Positions 35,124-44,326 of a stretch of DNA of 64,000 nt are shown here, piece by piece. Position 1 is the stretch's first letter, and the number at the start of each line of letters is the position of its first letter. Source of the DNA: Rothia mucilaginosa (GTDB taxonomy: Bacteria > Actinomycetota > Actinomycetes > Actinomycetales > Micrococcaceae); contig NZ_AP014938.1 of NCBI RefSeq assembly GCF_001548235.1, positions 744,001 to 808,000 of the forward strand, in the 5' to 3' direction. Under the pieces are notes generated by a model, which saw only the letters and a program-made list of their open reading frames with translations, had not been told where the DNA came from and did not search any database. Position numbers and translations under genes: made by a program.

Positions 35124-36602
35124 ATGAACTTGTTTGCCCCCGCCTATCTCGATTTCCTGCCAGACTGGCTACGCCTCGCACTCGGCATCGCCGATATCCT
35201 CATCCGACTCGCAGCCCTCTGTTGGCTCCCCTACAACCGCAAACCCGTGGTTGCCCTGGGCTGGCTCATGGCCATCTTCTTCATCCCCTTCGTAGGGTTC
35301 ATCGCATTCCTCGTCTTCGGCTCCTCGCGCCTGCCCGCCTACCGCCGCGCACGCCAACACGCCATGAACGACTTGATCCGCGAAGTCAGCGAGAACAAGC
35401 CCTTCCTCACCCGCACCGACGACCTCTCCGACCCCGCAAAGGCAGCCAGCCAGCTCAACTACACCCTGGGCTCACTCCCCCTGGTCGGCGGCAACCAATT
35501 CACCCTCCACACCGACAACCACGAGGCAATGGTCGCCATGGCGGAAGAAGTCGACCGCGCCACCAAATACGTGCACTTCGAGTTCTACATCACCGCCTAC
35601 GACGAGGCGAGCGCAGTCCTCTGGGACGCCCTCTTCGCAGCCCACGAACGCGGTGTACAGGTGCGCGTACTCCTCGACCACATCGGCTCCCGCAAATACC
35701 CGTCCTATAAGAAACTCGTGAAAATGCTCAACGACTCGGGTATGCAGTGGCGCCTCATGCTGCCGCTCAAACCGTGGAAACTCAAGTGGCAGCGACCCGA
35801 CCTGCGTAACCACCGCAAGGTCCTCGTCGTGGACGGACGCGTCGCGTTCTCCGGTTCGCAGAACGCTATTCACCGCTCCTACGACATGCCCGAAAACATT
35901 AAGAAGGGCTTGGAGTGGAAGGACCTGACCTTCTCCTGCACCGGCCCCATCGTTGAAGAGCTCAACGCCGTTTTCGTCTCCGACTGGTACTCCGAAACGA
36001 ACCAGCTGATCCTGGCAGAAATTAACACCAATATCCCCTACTACAAGGATGGGATGCGCGCCCAGGTTGTGCCCTCCGGCCCCGGTTTTGAAACCGAAAA
36101 CAACCTGCGCCTCATTAACTACCTGATCTACAACGCCGAGCGGCGTATTACCATCTGCTCGCCCTACTTCGTGCCCGAAGAGACCCTACTGCAGGCACTC
36201 ACAAACGCCGCATACTCCGGTATTGAAACCACCGTGATTGTGTGCGAGAAGGGCGACCAGTTCCTGCCGAACATGGCGCAGCGTTCCTACTACGAGCAGC
36301 TGCTGCAGGCGGGCGTGCGTATTCTGCAGTACCCCAGCCCGACCGTGCTGCACTCCAAGTTCATGATGGTCGACGACGAAATCGCGTTCATTGGCTCGTC
36401 CAATATGGACCCGCGTTCCTTCTCGCTGAACATGGAAGTGTCAACGTTCGTCATTGACCGCGGCATGGTCGCGATGCTGGATGAAGTATGCGCCGACTAC
36501 GAGCAGGTCTGCACCGAGCTGCTGTACACCCAGTGGGCGGAGCGCCCGCGCCGCATCAAGATGGCGGAGAACCTCTGCCGACTGTGGTCATCGCTCCTCT
36601 AA
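35124..36602 (+). CDS. cls: Cardiolipin synthase (phospholipase D family)
   Basis: Membrane enzyme that joins phosphatidyl groups to make cardiolipin, 492 aa. Two N-terminal membrane helices (about 10-65) are followed by two HKD catalytic motifs: HRKVLVVDG at His230/Lys232/Asp237 and HSKFMMVDD at His410/Lys412/Asp417, each followed by GS and N. GAGGG lies directly against the ATG and CATAAT sits 6 bp upstream, so the mRNA may be leaderless. Terminated by a strong hairpin. Confidence 0.95.
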   Translation: MNLFAPAYLDFLPDWLRLALGIADILIRLAALCWLPYNRKPVVALGWLMAIFFIPFVGFIAFLVFGSSRLPAYRRARQHAMNDLIREVSENKPFLTRTDDLSDPAKAASQLNYTLGSLPLVGGNQFTLHTDNHEAMVAMAEEVDRATKYVHFEFYITAYDEASAVLWDALFAAHERGVQVRVLLDHIGSRKYPSYKKLVKMLNDSGMQWRLMLPLKPWKLKWQRPDLRNHRKVLVVDGRVAFSGSQNAIHRSYDMPENIKKGLEWKDLTFSCTGPIVEELNAVFVSDWYSETNQLILAEINTNIPYYKDGMRAQVVPSGPGFETENNLRLINYLIYNAERRITICSPYFVPEETLLQALTNAAYSGIETTVIVCEKGDQFLPNMAQRSYYEQLLQAGVRILQYPSPTVLHSKFMMVDDEIAFIGSSNMDPRSFSLNMEVSTFVIDRGMVAMLDEVCADYEQVCTELLYTQWAERPRRIKMAENLCRLWSSLL

Positions 36603-36646
36603 ACTATTTTTCACGCACTAGCTTCACCCGCTAGGGCGCACAAGAT

Positions 36647-36694
36647 AAAAGCTCCCCCTGAGTTCGACTGAATCAACGCTCAGGGGGAGCTTTT
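36647..36694 (+). terminator. Terminator of cls
   Basis: AAAAGCTCCCCCTGAG pairs with CTCAGGGGGAGCTTTT around a 16-base loop. Confidence 0.92.
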
Positions 36695-36893
36695 GTATGC
36701 CTCGCGCCATCGCAGGATACGCCAGGCCACAAGCTAGAGCAGCGCCACACGCCAAAGCGGCGCTACACGCCAGCCGCGCACAAGCGCAGGCAGAAACAGC
36801 AAAAAGGGCAAAAAGAAACACGCGACACCTCCGACATCGCATACCTTCGTATGCGGCGAATGCATCGCGCGTTCATTTCTACCCTGGACTAGT

Positions 36894-38090
36894 TTAGCGC
36901 CATAAACGGTTTCCCGTGTGGATTGAAGAAGGTTTAATCTGCAACCACTCCGGCGCAAGCAAGCGAACAGCCTTCGCACAACCCGACAAAGCAGTAATAA
37001 TCGACTCGCAACGCTGATTAAACTCGCTCTGGTGACGTTTATCCACAATCTGCCCCGGAAAATGGCGATGCATCTTCGACACAGAGTCGCTACTCTCCTG
37101 CAAACCGTGGCCTGTATGGCCCGGAACATGCTTCACCAGCACACGCTTCTCGCGGATAGCCTCCGTCAAAGCACGCATCTGAGCCACCACGCGCTCATCC
37201 TGAATACCCTCAGAAACCCACGCCTCAAAAGCCCAACGGCTATGCGCCAAACGCAACACAAACGTCAACGCACCCAAAGAATCCGTATGAATAATCAGGC
37301 GGCGCGAACCGCTATGGAACACCGTATAAGCCGCCAACATCGCAGACAGCTCACCGGTCATAATATTCACGCCATCATAGTGGGCATGAAAATAGAAGCC
37401 GTCCTCACTCACGCCGGCGATGCCCATACGGCCGCCACGCTGATACTTCTTATTGTGAGTCGAACGGAACGAACAATCCGTGAAAACGCTATAGTCCTGC
37501 AGCTGATCCAGCGGTCGAGGGGTCAGCGCCTCCTCCACCATCTCATCCACCGCGGTACGTGCCGCGCACACCTCAGCCTGCATCCGCTCATACGCGGGCG
37601 TGCCAGCAAGCTTCACATGCACTTCACCCAAAGAATGGTTATCGTACGGGTCCAGCACCTTCTCAAAGGCGCGGTACTCCATAATCCCCTTCAACTGGTC
37701 GCAATCACGGAAAAGATGCTTCAGATTCTTACGGTCAGCAGCAATCGTCACCAGGTTCTGACGGTACTGCTCAGGAACCACATCCCACGCAGAAAGCACT
37801 GCACGACCCAGCAGACGCGGATGCACCTCATCGCAGCACTCCATCAGGGAATGAACGTGAGTGAAAAGCATCAGCTCCTCATTCACCACCGTGCGGGTGC
37901 CGTCCTGCTTAGAAATAAAAACCACCGTCGACAACGCCGAATAGCAAAAACCCTGCGCCGTACGATGCTCCTGAGCCACCGCAATCACAGCAACGCCCTG
38001 ATCCGTGTACCCGGCAGGGTACGAGGCGCTATAGTCGGGAGCCTCCCAAGTCAGGGTGCATCGTTTGATATGCGCCGGTGAAAATCCCAT
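36894..38090 (-). CDS. RNase H-like domain protein with unknown N-terminal domain
   Basis: About 398 aa from ATG 38090 (GGGGGGTG before it). The frame is open to ATG 38132, so the start is uncertain. The C-terminal half has the RNase HI pattern: FTDCSF (first Asp), MTGELSAMLAA (Glu), HTDSLGALTF (Asp) and VKHVPGHTGHGLQESSDSVSK (last acidic position). All four carboxylates appear to be present, so it may cut RNA in RNA-DNA hybrids. The N-terminal 200 residues (with a Cys-rich patch LMECCDEVHP and RDCDQLKG) match nothing I recognise. It stands alone. A dedicated rnhA role is not implied; it could be an accessory or defence-type nuclease. Confidence 0.7.
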   Translation of the reverse strand: MGFSPAHIKRCTLTWEAPDYSASYPAGYTDQGVAVIAVAQEHRTAQGFCYSALSTVVFISKQDGTRTVVNEELMLFTHVHSLMECCDEVHPRLLGRAVLSAWDVVPEQYRQNLVTIAADRKNLKHLFRDCDQLKGIMEYRAFEKVLDPYDNHSLGEVHVKLAGTPAYERMQAEVCAARTAVDEMVEEALTPRPLDQLQDYSVFTDCSFRSTHNKKYQRGGRMGIAGVSEDGFYFHAHYDGVNIMTGELSAMLAAYTVFHSGSRRLIIHTDSLGALTFVLRLAHSRWAFEAWVSEGIQDERVVAQMRALTEAIREKRVLVKHVPGHTGHGLQESSDSVSKMHRHFPGQIVDKRHQSEFNQRCESIITALSGCAKAVRLLAPEWLQIKPSSIHTGNRLWR

Positions 38091-38395
38091 GAGTGTCACC
38101 CCCCATGTGTGCCATACCGCTTCTCCTTCCATTCATGCGGTGTATCGTCCTCATTCTTTTATAGGTCGAAAAGAAAGGGGCACGCAAATATAAAACACCT
38201 TTTTTACAGTTAGCGAATGGCTCAGCCGAAAATCCTCTCACCCGCCGCCACGACACAAAACCCAGCACAAAACACAGTGCACAACACAGCGCGAGAAACC
38301 CCCGCGCATACCTCACCGAGGCGCGAGGGAAGGTGTACGGTAAAAGAGTCATATACGACGCGGCAACCGCCGCACCACCCCACAAGGAGAGCCCC
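38091..38395. other. 305-bp divergent gap
   Basis: AT-rich around 38160-38220 (probable promoters for both genes). A minus-strand 28-codon frame (MAHMGGDTHGIF...) has AAGGAG before its ATG near 38114 and overlaps the start of the RNase H-like gene; it is not supported as a gene. Confidence 0.5.
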
Positions 38396-38674
38396 ATGAT
38401 TGGTGTTTACGCCGGAGTATCCGTCAAGCCCGAGCACGTCGAAGAATTCCTCAAGACCATCGAACCGCTCGTGACCGCAAGCCGCCAAGACGAAGGCAAC
38501 GTCAGCTACGACTTCGGTGCCGTCTCCGACACCGACTTCGCATTCATCGAGCGCTGGGAATCCCAGGCACTGCTCGAAAAGCACATGGGCACCGAGCACT
38601 TCCAGAAGGCTGTCGCCGCATGGGAGCCGCTGCTCTCCTCCGAGCTGGACGTTCGCATCGTCAACTTCCGCTAA
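38396..38674 (+). CDS. Antibiotic biosynthesis monooxygenase (ABM)/YgiN-like protein
   Basis: 92 aa, ATG preceded by AAGGAG at 7 bases. It has the dimeric alpha-beta barrel pattern: VYAGVSVKPEHVEEFL, ASRQDEGNVSYDF, FAFIERWESQALLEKHMGTEHFQ. Family members act on quinols or serve as small heme/quinone oxygenases. The substrate here is unknown. Followed at once by a strong terminator. Confidence 0.85.
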   Translation: MIGVYAGVSVKPEHVEEFLKTIEPLVTASRQDEGNVSYDFGAVSDTDFAFIERWESQALLEKHMGTEHFQKAVAAWEPLLSSELDVRIVNFR

Positions 38675-38691
38675 GCAACGTTAAAGACCGA

Positions 38692-38734
38692 GGTGCCCGG
38701 CACCCCCTACGTGAGGGGTGCCGGGCACCTTCGT
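38692..38734 (+). terminator. Terminator of the ABM gene
   Basis: Perfect 15-bp stem GGTGCCCGGCACCCC, 8-base loop, then TTCGT. Confidence 0.82.
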
Positions 38735-38792
38735 ATTGAAAATCCTGGAGGCGAGCGCGGCTACCCGCGGTGCGCCTTCATGCTCGCCAGGT

Positions 38793-39827
38793 TTATCGGC
38801 GTTCTACGCCAACCTCCACCGAATCAAGCGTGAAACCATTCGTCGCGCTCACGCAATGCACCTTACCGCTATTCACCGACTTGCAGGTGTAACCATACGC
38901 AGTCACCACCTGACCGGCAGGCAGCGCAGTAATACCCTCGGTATTCACCGGCTCCGGAGTGGCGGTCTGACCGACCAGGCTCACCGCAGGAGCCTGGTCC
39001 TGCACCATGTGCACGCGCTGCTGCGCCTTACCGGAGGCGGCATCCCAACCCTCCAGGGTCACGCCCACCAAAGCCTGGCAATCCACGCCCGACGGGGTCA
39101 CCGAGCACGCAACCTTAGAGTCCGGGCTGGTGAAACGCAGCGCCTCAACAGTCTTCGCCGAATCGCCCTGACCGAAAGTGCCGCCGCCGTACGCTTCAGC
39201 GAAAGTCAGCGTACCCGACAGCATGCGGGTCTGCGCCGGAATCAACGCCAGGCGAGGCTTCTCAACGCTACCGCCCTGCATGAAGCAGGCACCCGTAATG
39301 TAGTCGCGGCCCTGCACCTTCGTGGCGCACTGATACCACTCAACACTCGCCGAACCGTCCTGGTTCTTGCGGCTGTTGAAGAGACGCACCGCCTCCTGAG
39401 CCTTCGCACAATCCGAACCGTCATACACGTAAATACCGGCAGAACCACCCAGCAGACTCGTCACACCGCAGCGGGTACCCGCATCAATAATGTTCGCGGA
39501 GCCGCTCGCGGAAGCGTATGCCGCCGCGTACTCGGCGTCCGTGCTCGGCGTATCGGTCGGGGTTGCTACAGCATCAAAAGTTGCCGGCGCATCCAGACCA
39601 GCAGAAATCTGCACAGTATTCGGCTTCCAGGAGCCGTCCGCCGCCGTAAACAGCGCCTTCGCATCAACGGATGCCGAGGAAGTCGCGACCTTCATCGGAG
39701 TGGTTTCAGAATCATCAGCCTGCGGCTGAGCAGAGCAAGAACTCAAAGCGAGCGCGCCAATGCAGGCAAGAGCCGTCAGGGCACGACGAGTAAAGGCACG
39801 CTGTGCGCGTGCGGGCAGGGTAATCAT
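38793..39827 (-). CDS. Secreted lipoprotein of unknown function
   Basis: 344 aa; N-terminus RRALTALACIGALALSSC gives a lipobox (LSSC) after a short positively charged head. The mature part is Ala/Thr/Ser-rich to about residue 110, then has a compact region with regularly placed cysteines (CGVTS, DCAKA, YQCATK, GACFMQ, VACSV, VDCQAL, YTCKS, VHCVS) that would form disulfides outside the cell. GAGGAC precedes the ATG. No known domain is recognised. Confidence 0.75.
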   Translation of the reverse strand: MITLPARAQRAFTRRALTALACIGALALSSCSAQPQADDSETTPMKVATSSASVDAKALFTAADGSWKPNTVQISAGLDAPATFDAVATPTDTPSTDAEYAAAYASASGSANIIDAGTRCGVTSLLGGSAGIYVYDGSDCAKAQEAVRLFNSRKNQDGSASVEWYQCATKVQGRDYITGACFMQGGSVEKPRLALIPAQTRMLSGTLTFAEAYGGGTFGQGDSAKTVEALRFTSPDSKVACSVTPSGVDCQALVGVTLEGWDAASGKAQQRVHMVQDQAPAVSLVGQTATPEPVNTEGITALPAGQVVTAYGYTCKSVNSGKVHCVSATNGFTLDSVEVGVERR

Positions 39828-39991
39828 GAGTGCGTCCTCGTGAGGGTTGCGAATTACGTTGTGTTTGAGTGGTTGTGCTGAGTCGGTGAATAAGTATAAA
39901 AATACCTCCTTACACCCTACTGCACCGCAACTGACAAGGCAATACGCCGCACCGGGTATCCCACGACGGCAGACAAAGAAGCGGGCAAAGA

Positions 39992-40031
39992 ACAGCGCCC
40001 CGCCCGCAGAAAAACTGCGGAACGGGGCGCC
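39992..40031 (-). terminator. Probable terminator of ilvD
   Basis: Minus strand: GCGCCCCG..CGCAG loop CTGCGGGCGGGGCGC, followed by TGTTCTTTG. Interrupted stem. Confidence 0.6.
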
Positions 40032-40077
40032 AGCCCATCAGGGCAAATATTAAATTCTCACACGATACGTGAGGGGC

Positions 40078-41922
40078 TTATGCGTCCTCGGGCAGGATGC
40101 GCACGCCGCCCTTATCAGCCGAAGCAGCCAGCATGCCGTACACCTTCAGGGCGTTCGACACCTGGCGCTCACGCGGCTTCGTCGGACGCCACGGTACAGC
40201 GCCCTTCGCCTCGCGGCGAGCAGCAAGCTCCTCATCCGAAACGTTCACACGCAGGATGCGGTTGTTCACGTCAATCTCAATCTCGTCACCGGTCTGCACC
40301 AGGCCGATCGCGCCGCCAGCGGCCGCCTCCGGGGAGACGTGACCGATAGAAATACCGGAGGTACCACCGGAGAAACGACCGTCAGTAATCAGTGCGCACT
40401 TCTTACCCAGGCCCAGACCCTTCAGGTAGGAGGTCGGGTACAGCATTTCCTGCATACCCGGGCCGCCCTTCGGGCCCTCGTACTGGATGACGACAACATC
40501 GCCTTCCTTCACGTTCTTCGACAGGATCTCGTACACAGCCTCGTCCTGCGACTCAACCACGAACGCGCGACCCTTGAAGTGGAACAGCTCCTCATCAATA
40601 CCAGCAGACTTGATGATCGCACCGTTCTGGGCGATGTTGCCGTACAGGACCGCCAGACCGCCATCCTTGGTGTACGCGTGCTCCACGGAGCGGATGCAGC
40701 CGTTCTCAGCGTCAGTCTCGTGGGACTCGTACTTGTTCGCGGTGGAGAACGCCTGAGTGGTGCGCACGCCGCCGGGAGCCGCGAGGAACAGTTCCTTCGC
40801 CTTCTCGCTCGCCTTGCCGCTGCGGATATCCCACTCGTCCAGCCACTCGTCCAGCGAATCAGCGTGAACAGAATGAACGTTCTTGTGCAGCAGGCCGGCA
40901 CGGTTCAGCTCACCCAGCAGGGCGGGGATACCGCCGGCACGGTGCACGTGCTCAATGTGGTACTTGGTGGAGTTCGGGGCGACCTTCGCCAGGCAGGGAA
41001 CCTGACGGGAAATGCGGTCAATATCCTTCAGGGTGAAGTCAGCGCCCGCCTCATGGGCAATCGCCAGGGTGTGCAGCACGGTGTTGGTCGAACCGCCCAT
41101 CGCAACATCCAGCGCCATAGCGTTCTCGAACGCCTCCTTGGTCGCAATGGAGCGGGGCAGAACCGACTCGTCATCCTGCTCGTAGTAGCGCTTGGACAGC
41201 TCAACGATGCGGCGGCCAGCATCCAGGAACAGCTCCTTGCGAGCAACCTGAGTAGCCAGGGTGGTGCCGTTACCGGGCAGTGCCAGACCAATCGCCTCAT
41301 TCAGGCAGTTCATGGAGTTCGCGGTGAACATACCCGCGCACGAACCGCAGGTCGGGCACGCGTTCTTCTCAACCTGAGCAAGCTCAGCGTCGCTGACGTT
41401 ATCATCAACAGCCATCACCATGGCGTCAATCAGGTCGAGGCGGTGCTCAACAATGCCCTCAATGCCCTCGCCGGACTCCATGGGGCCACCGGACACAAAG
41501 ATAGTGGGGATGTTCAGGCGCATAGCCGCCAGAAGCATACCGGGGGTGATTTTGTCACAGTTAGAGATGCAGACCAGCGCGTCAGCACGGTGCGCGTTGA
41601 CCATGTACTCCACCGAGTCAGCAATCAAATCGCGGGAAGGCAGTGAGTAGAGCATACCGTCGTGGCCCATCGCGATACCGTCATCAACGGCGATGGTGTT
41701 AAATTCCTTGGCAACGCCGCCAGCCTCTCGAATCGCGCCGGCGACCAGTTCACCCATGTTCTTCAGGTGCACGTGGCCGGGCACGAACTGGGTGAAAGAG
41801 TTCGCGATAGCAATAATGGGCTTGCCGAAATCATCATCGCCCATGCCGGTGGCACGCCACAGGGCGCGGGCACCAGCCATGTTACGGCCGTGAGTTGAAG
41901 TACGTGAACGCAGTTCTGGCAT
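40078..41922 (-). CDS. ilvD: Dihydroxy-acid dehydratase
   Basis: Fe-S enzyme that removes water from dihydroxy acids in isoleucine, valine and pantothenate synthesis. It is 614 aa, the usual IlvD length, from ATG 41922 with GGAAGG upstream. Cluster ligands are in the [10 protein letters not shown] and [18 protein letters not shown] segments. The [17 protein letters not shown] motif lies near the C-terminus. It is monocistronic here, away from other ilv genes. Confidence 0.97.
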   Translation of the reverse strand: MPELRSRTSTHGRNMAGARALWRATGMGDDDFGKPIIAIANSFTQFVPGHVHLKNMGELVAGAIREAGGVAKEFNTIAVDDGIAMGHDGMLYSLPSRDLIADSVEYMVNAHRADALVCISNCDKITPGMLLAAMRLNIPTIFVSGGPMESGEGIEGIVEHRLDLIDAMVMAVDDNVSDAELAQVEKNACPTCGSCAGMFTANSMNCLNEAIGLALPGNGTTLATQVARKELFLDAGRRIVELSKRYYEQDDESVLPRSIATKEAFENAMALDVAMGGSTNTVLHTLAIAHEAGADFTLKDIDRISRQVPCLAKVAPNSTKYHIEHVHRAGGIPALLGELNRAGLLHKNVHSVHADSLDEWLDEWDIRSGKASEKAKELFLAAPGGVRTTQAFSTANKYESHETDAENGCIRSVEHAYTKDGGLAVLYGNIAQNGAIIKSAGIDEELFHFKGRAFVVESQDEAVYEILSKNVKEGDVVVIQYEGPKGGPGMQEMLYPTSYLKGLGLGKKCALITDGRFSGGTSGISIGHVSPEAAAGGAIGLVQTGDEIEIDVNNRILRVNVSDEELAARREAKGAVPWRPTKPRERQVSNALKVYGMLAASADKGGVRILPEDA

Positions 41923-42349
41923 TGTTTTACCTTCCGTAGTGATGCAAGTACTGATTTTACGCGCGGCGTCCAACGCTTCTCAGCTCAGGGTCACTTTGGT
42001 TTCATGCATCGAAACGCGCACGAGCCTGCAACCGCCTATCGGTGGGAGGGTTGAGGCCACGGGGATTGTGCCGGATCTGCGGCAGAATTGCCCCCTTTGG
42101 GGTAGATGGGGGACACCACCCCATTATGCCCCCTAATCTGGAATGAGCCCAGGCTGCGGGCGGCGATATTCAGTCGGCGAACGCCCCGGGAGGCGGCGGG
42201 CTGCTGTGTCTGCCGCGTACGGGCCTCGCTGTGCACACATAACAGCACACGTAGCAGCATACGTAGCACCGGCGCGGTTCGTTTCCAACACACTGATTTA
42301 TACGCAGATTTATACGCACTGAACCCTGCATACGATTCAGAAGGTTTCC
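41923..42349. other. 427-bp divergent gap between ilvD and the GH13 gene
   Basis: It carries two 12-bp-period tandem repeats (see findings) just before the GH13 start, and several GGGG/CCCC runs (42088-42135) that could fold. No riboswitch or attenuator peptide for ilvD was recognised. Confidence 0.5.
42249..42318. promoter_or_regulatory. Repeat cluster upstream of the GH13 gene
   Basis: ACGTAGCA at 42249 and 42261, and GATTTATACGCA at 42295 and 42307 (perfect tandem copies). Both pairs have a 12-bp period. The second pair ends 31 bp before the ATG. A cooperative regulator site is one reading. Confidence 0.4.
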
Positions 42350-44182
42350 ATGACACAGGCACCCACCGCATCGCTCGCCCTCACACCGGCAACCACCCTG
42401 GCAGGCGGCAAGGATTTCGCGTCCTCCGTCATCTACCAGGTGTACCCCAAGTCCTTCTACTCCTCGGCCGGTGGTGCCTACGGCGACCTGCGCGGCATCA
42501 TCGAGAAGGTGCCCTACATTGCCTCCCTGGGCGTGGACATGGTGTGGTTCAACCCGTTCTTCGCCTCCCCGCAGAACGACAACGGCTACGACATCTCCGA
42601 CTACTACGCCATCAACCCCGACCTGGGCACCATGGAGGACGTCGAAGAGATGATTGCCGCCCTCGCCGAGCACGGTGTGGGCGTCATGTTCGACATGGTC
42701 CTCAACCATGTTTCGACCGAGCACGAGTGGTTCCAGCGTGCGCTCGCCGGTGAGCGCGAGTACTGGGATTACTTCTATATTCGCCCCGGTAGGTACACCG
42801 AGGCCGGTCAGCTGCGCGAGCCGACCAACTGGGAGTCGAAGTTCGGCGGCTCCTGCTGGTCCCGCTTTGGCGAGTACACGGATGAGCACGGCACTCCCCT
42901 GTTCTATATGCACCTGTACGACCGCACCCAGGCGGACGTGAACTGGTACAACCCGACTGTGCGCGATGAACTGTTTAAGGTGGTGAACTTCTGGTACGAG
43001 AAGGGTGTGCGAGGCTTCCGTTTCGACGTCATTAACGTCATCGGCAAGGGTGAAGAGCTGCTCGACGCCCCCGAAGGCACCGTGGACAAGGCACAATACA
43101 CCGACACCCCGATTGTGCACACCCGCATTCAGCAGCTGAACCGCGCCTCGTTCGGTCAGTATGATGACACCGTGACCGTGGGCGAAATGTCTTCGACCAG
43201 CATCGAAAACTGCGTGGGCTACTCCAACCCGGCAAACCACGAGCTGGATATGGTGTTCAGCTTCCACCACCTGAAGGTGGACTACGAGAACGGCGAGAAG
43301 TGGTCAAAGGTGCCGTTCCGTTTTGCCGAGCTGAAGCAGATTCTGAACGATTGGGCGCTGGGCATGCAGGCCGGCGGCGGCTGGAATGCGCTGTTCTGGA
43401 ATAACCACGATCAGCCGCGCGCGCTGAACCGTTTTGGTGACGTTGAGCGTTACCGTGCCGAGTCGGCGACCATGCTGGCGACTGTAATTCACCTACTGCG
43501 CGGCACCCCGTACGTGTACCAGGGCGAGGAAATCGGCATGATTGACCCGGTCTACTCCTCAATCGAGCAGTACGTGGATGTGGAGGCGCACAACGCCTAC
43601 GCGATGCTGCGTGAGCGCGGTCTGAGCGAGCAGCAGGCTCTGGAGATTGTGGCGTCGAAGGCTCGCGATAATTCGCGTGTGCCGATGCAGTGGACCGCAG
43701 ATCCGGCGACCGCCGGGTTCGGTTCCACGTCGCCGTGGCTGGCTCCCGCCCCAGTACGTGATGCGGCGACCGGTGCCGGTATTTCGGTTGAGGATGAGGA
43801 ACGCAACGGCGTGATTCTGCCCTACTACCGCAACCTGATTGCCCTGCGTAAGCAGTACCCGGTCATCTCTGCCGGTTCGTACGCGCCCTACGCGTTGGAT
43901 CACGAGCGGGTTTTTGCGTACCTGCGTGAGCTGCCCGCTGAGGCTGGCTCCGAGGACGGTAGCCCGGCACAGCGTCTGCTGGTGCTGACGAACTTCTACG
44001 GTGAGCCGACCGAGGTTGAGGTTCCGGCTGAGTTCGTTCGTTCCGGTCGCGTGCTGGTGTGTAATTACAAGAATTCCGCAGTGGATTCCATTGCGGTCGA
44101 TTCCACCGTGGCGGACTCTGCCGAAACGGTGACGCTGAGCCTGCGCCCCTACGAGGCTTTGGCGCTGCTGATTGAGGGCTAA
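42350..44182 (+). CDS. GH13 alpha-glucosidase (trehalose-6-phosphate hydrolase or oligo-1,6-glucosidase type)
   Basis: Cytosolic alpha-glucosidase, 610 aa. The (beta/alpha)8 barrel carries the four GH13 regions: DMVLNHVS, GFRFDVIN with nucleophile Asp226, TVGEMSS with acid/base Glu279 and NNHDQPR with Asp354. FGGSCW and EIVASKARDNSRVPMQW are typical of the TreC/oligo-1,6-glucosidase branch. It may act on phosphorylated sugar brought in by a PTS, but no trehalose PTS is adjacent, so the substrate is unsure. GAAGG before ATG. Confidence 0.88.
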   Translation: MTQAPTASLALTPATTLAGGKDFASSVIYQVYPKSFYSSAGGAYGDLRGIIEKVPYIASLGVDMVWFNPFFASPQNDNGYDISDYYAINPDLGTMEDVEEMIAALAEHGVGVMFDMVLNHVSTEHEWFQRALAGEREYWDYFYIRPGRYTEAGQLREPTNWESKFGGSCWSRFGEYTDEHGTPLFYMHLYDRTQADVNWYNPTVRDELFKVVNFWYEKGVRGFRFDVINVIGKGEELLDAPEGTVDKAQYTDTPIVHTRIQQLNRASFGQYDDTVTVGEMSSTSIENCVGYSNPANHELDMVFSFHHLKVDYENGEKWSKVPFRFAELKQILNDWALGMQAGGGWNALFWNNHDQPRALNRFGDVERYRAESATMLATVIHLLRGTPYVYQGEEIGMIDPVYSSIEQYVDVEAHNAYAMLRERGLSEQQALEIVASKARDNSRVPMQWTADPATAGFGSTSPWLAPAPVRDAATGAGISVEDEERNGVILPYYRNLIALRKQYPVISAGSYAPYALDHERVFAYLRELPAEAGSEDGSPAQRLLVLTNFYGEPTEVEVPAEFVRSGRVLVCNYKNSAVDSIAVDSTVADSAETVTLSLRPYEALALLIEG

Positions 44183-44230
44183 AAGCTACTGTATGCCTCT
44201 CCCCTAGCCTGTGGGGCGGGATGATATAAA

Positions 44231-44276
44231 CTGACCTGGCAATATTCTACTTCTAGAATATTCCCAGGTCGGTTTT
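44231..44276 (+). terminator. Terminator of the GH13 gene
   Basis: GACCTGG-AATATTCT and AGAATATT-CCAGGTC with a 6-base loop, followed by GGTTTTG. Confidence 0.85.
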
Positions 44277-44326
44277 GTTTATATCCATTCCTACAGAGGA
44301 ATTTATAGGGATTGTTAGGCGGACTC

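Noticed and set aside
38029-38114. 28-codon minus-strand frame starting MAHMGGDTHG with AAGGAG
   Set aside because: The Shine-Dalgarno is good, but the peptide overlaps the RNase H-like gene out of frame and resembles no known leader. Could be a translation-coupling minigene, but unsupported.
40069-41646. 525-codon plus-strand frame opposite ilvD
   Set aside because: It has no domain or start signal, and ilvD on the other strand is complete with Fe-S motifs.
42086-42135. Riboswitch or attenuator for ilvD in the GGGG/CCCC-rich stretch
   Set aside because: No branched-chain leader peptide or T-box was found, and the segment can form only loose hairpins.
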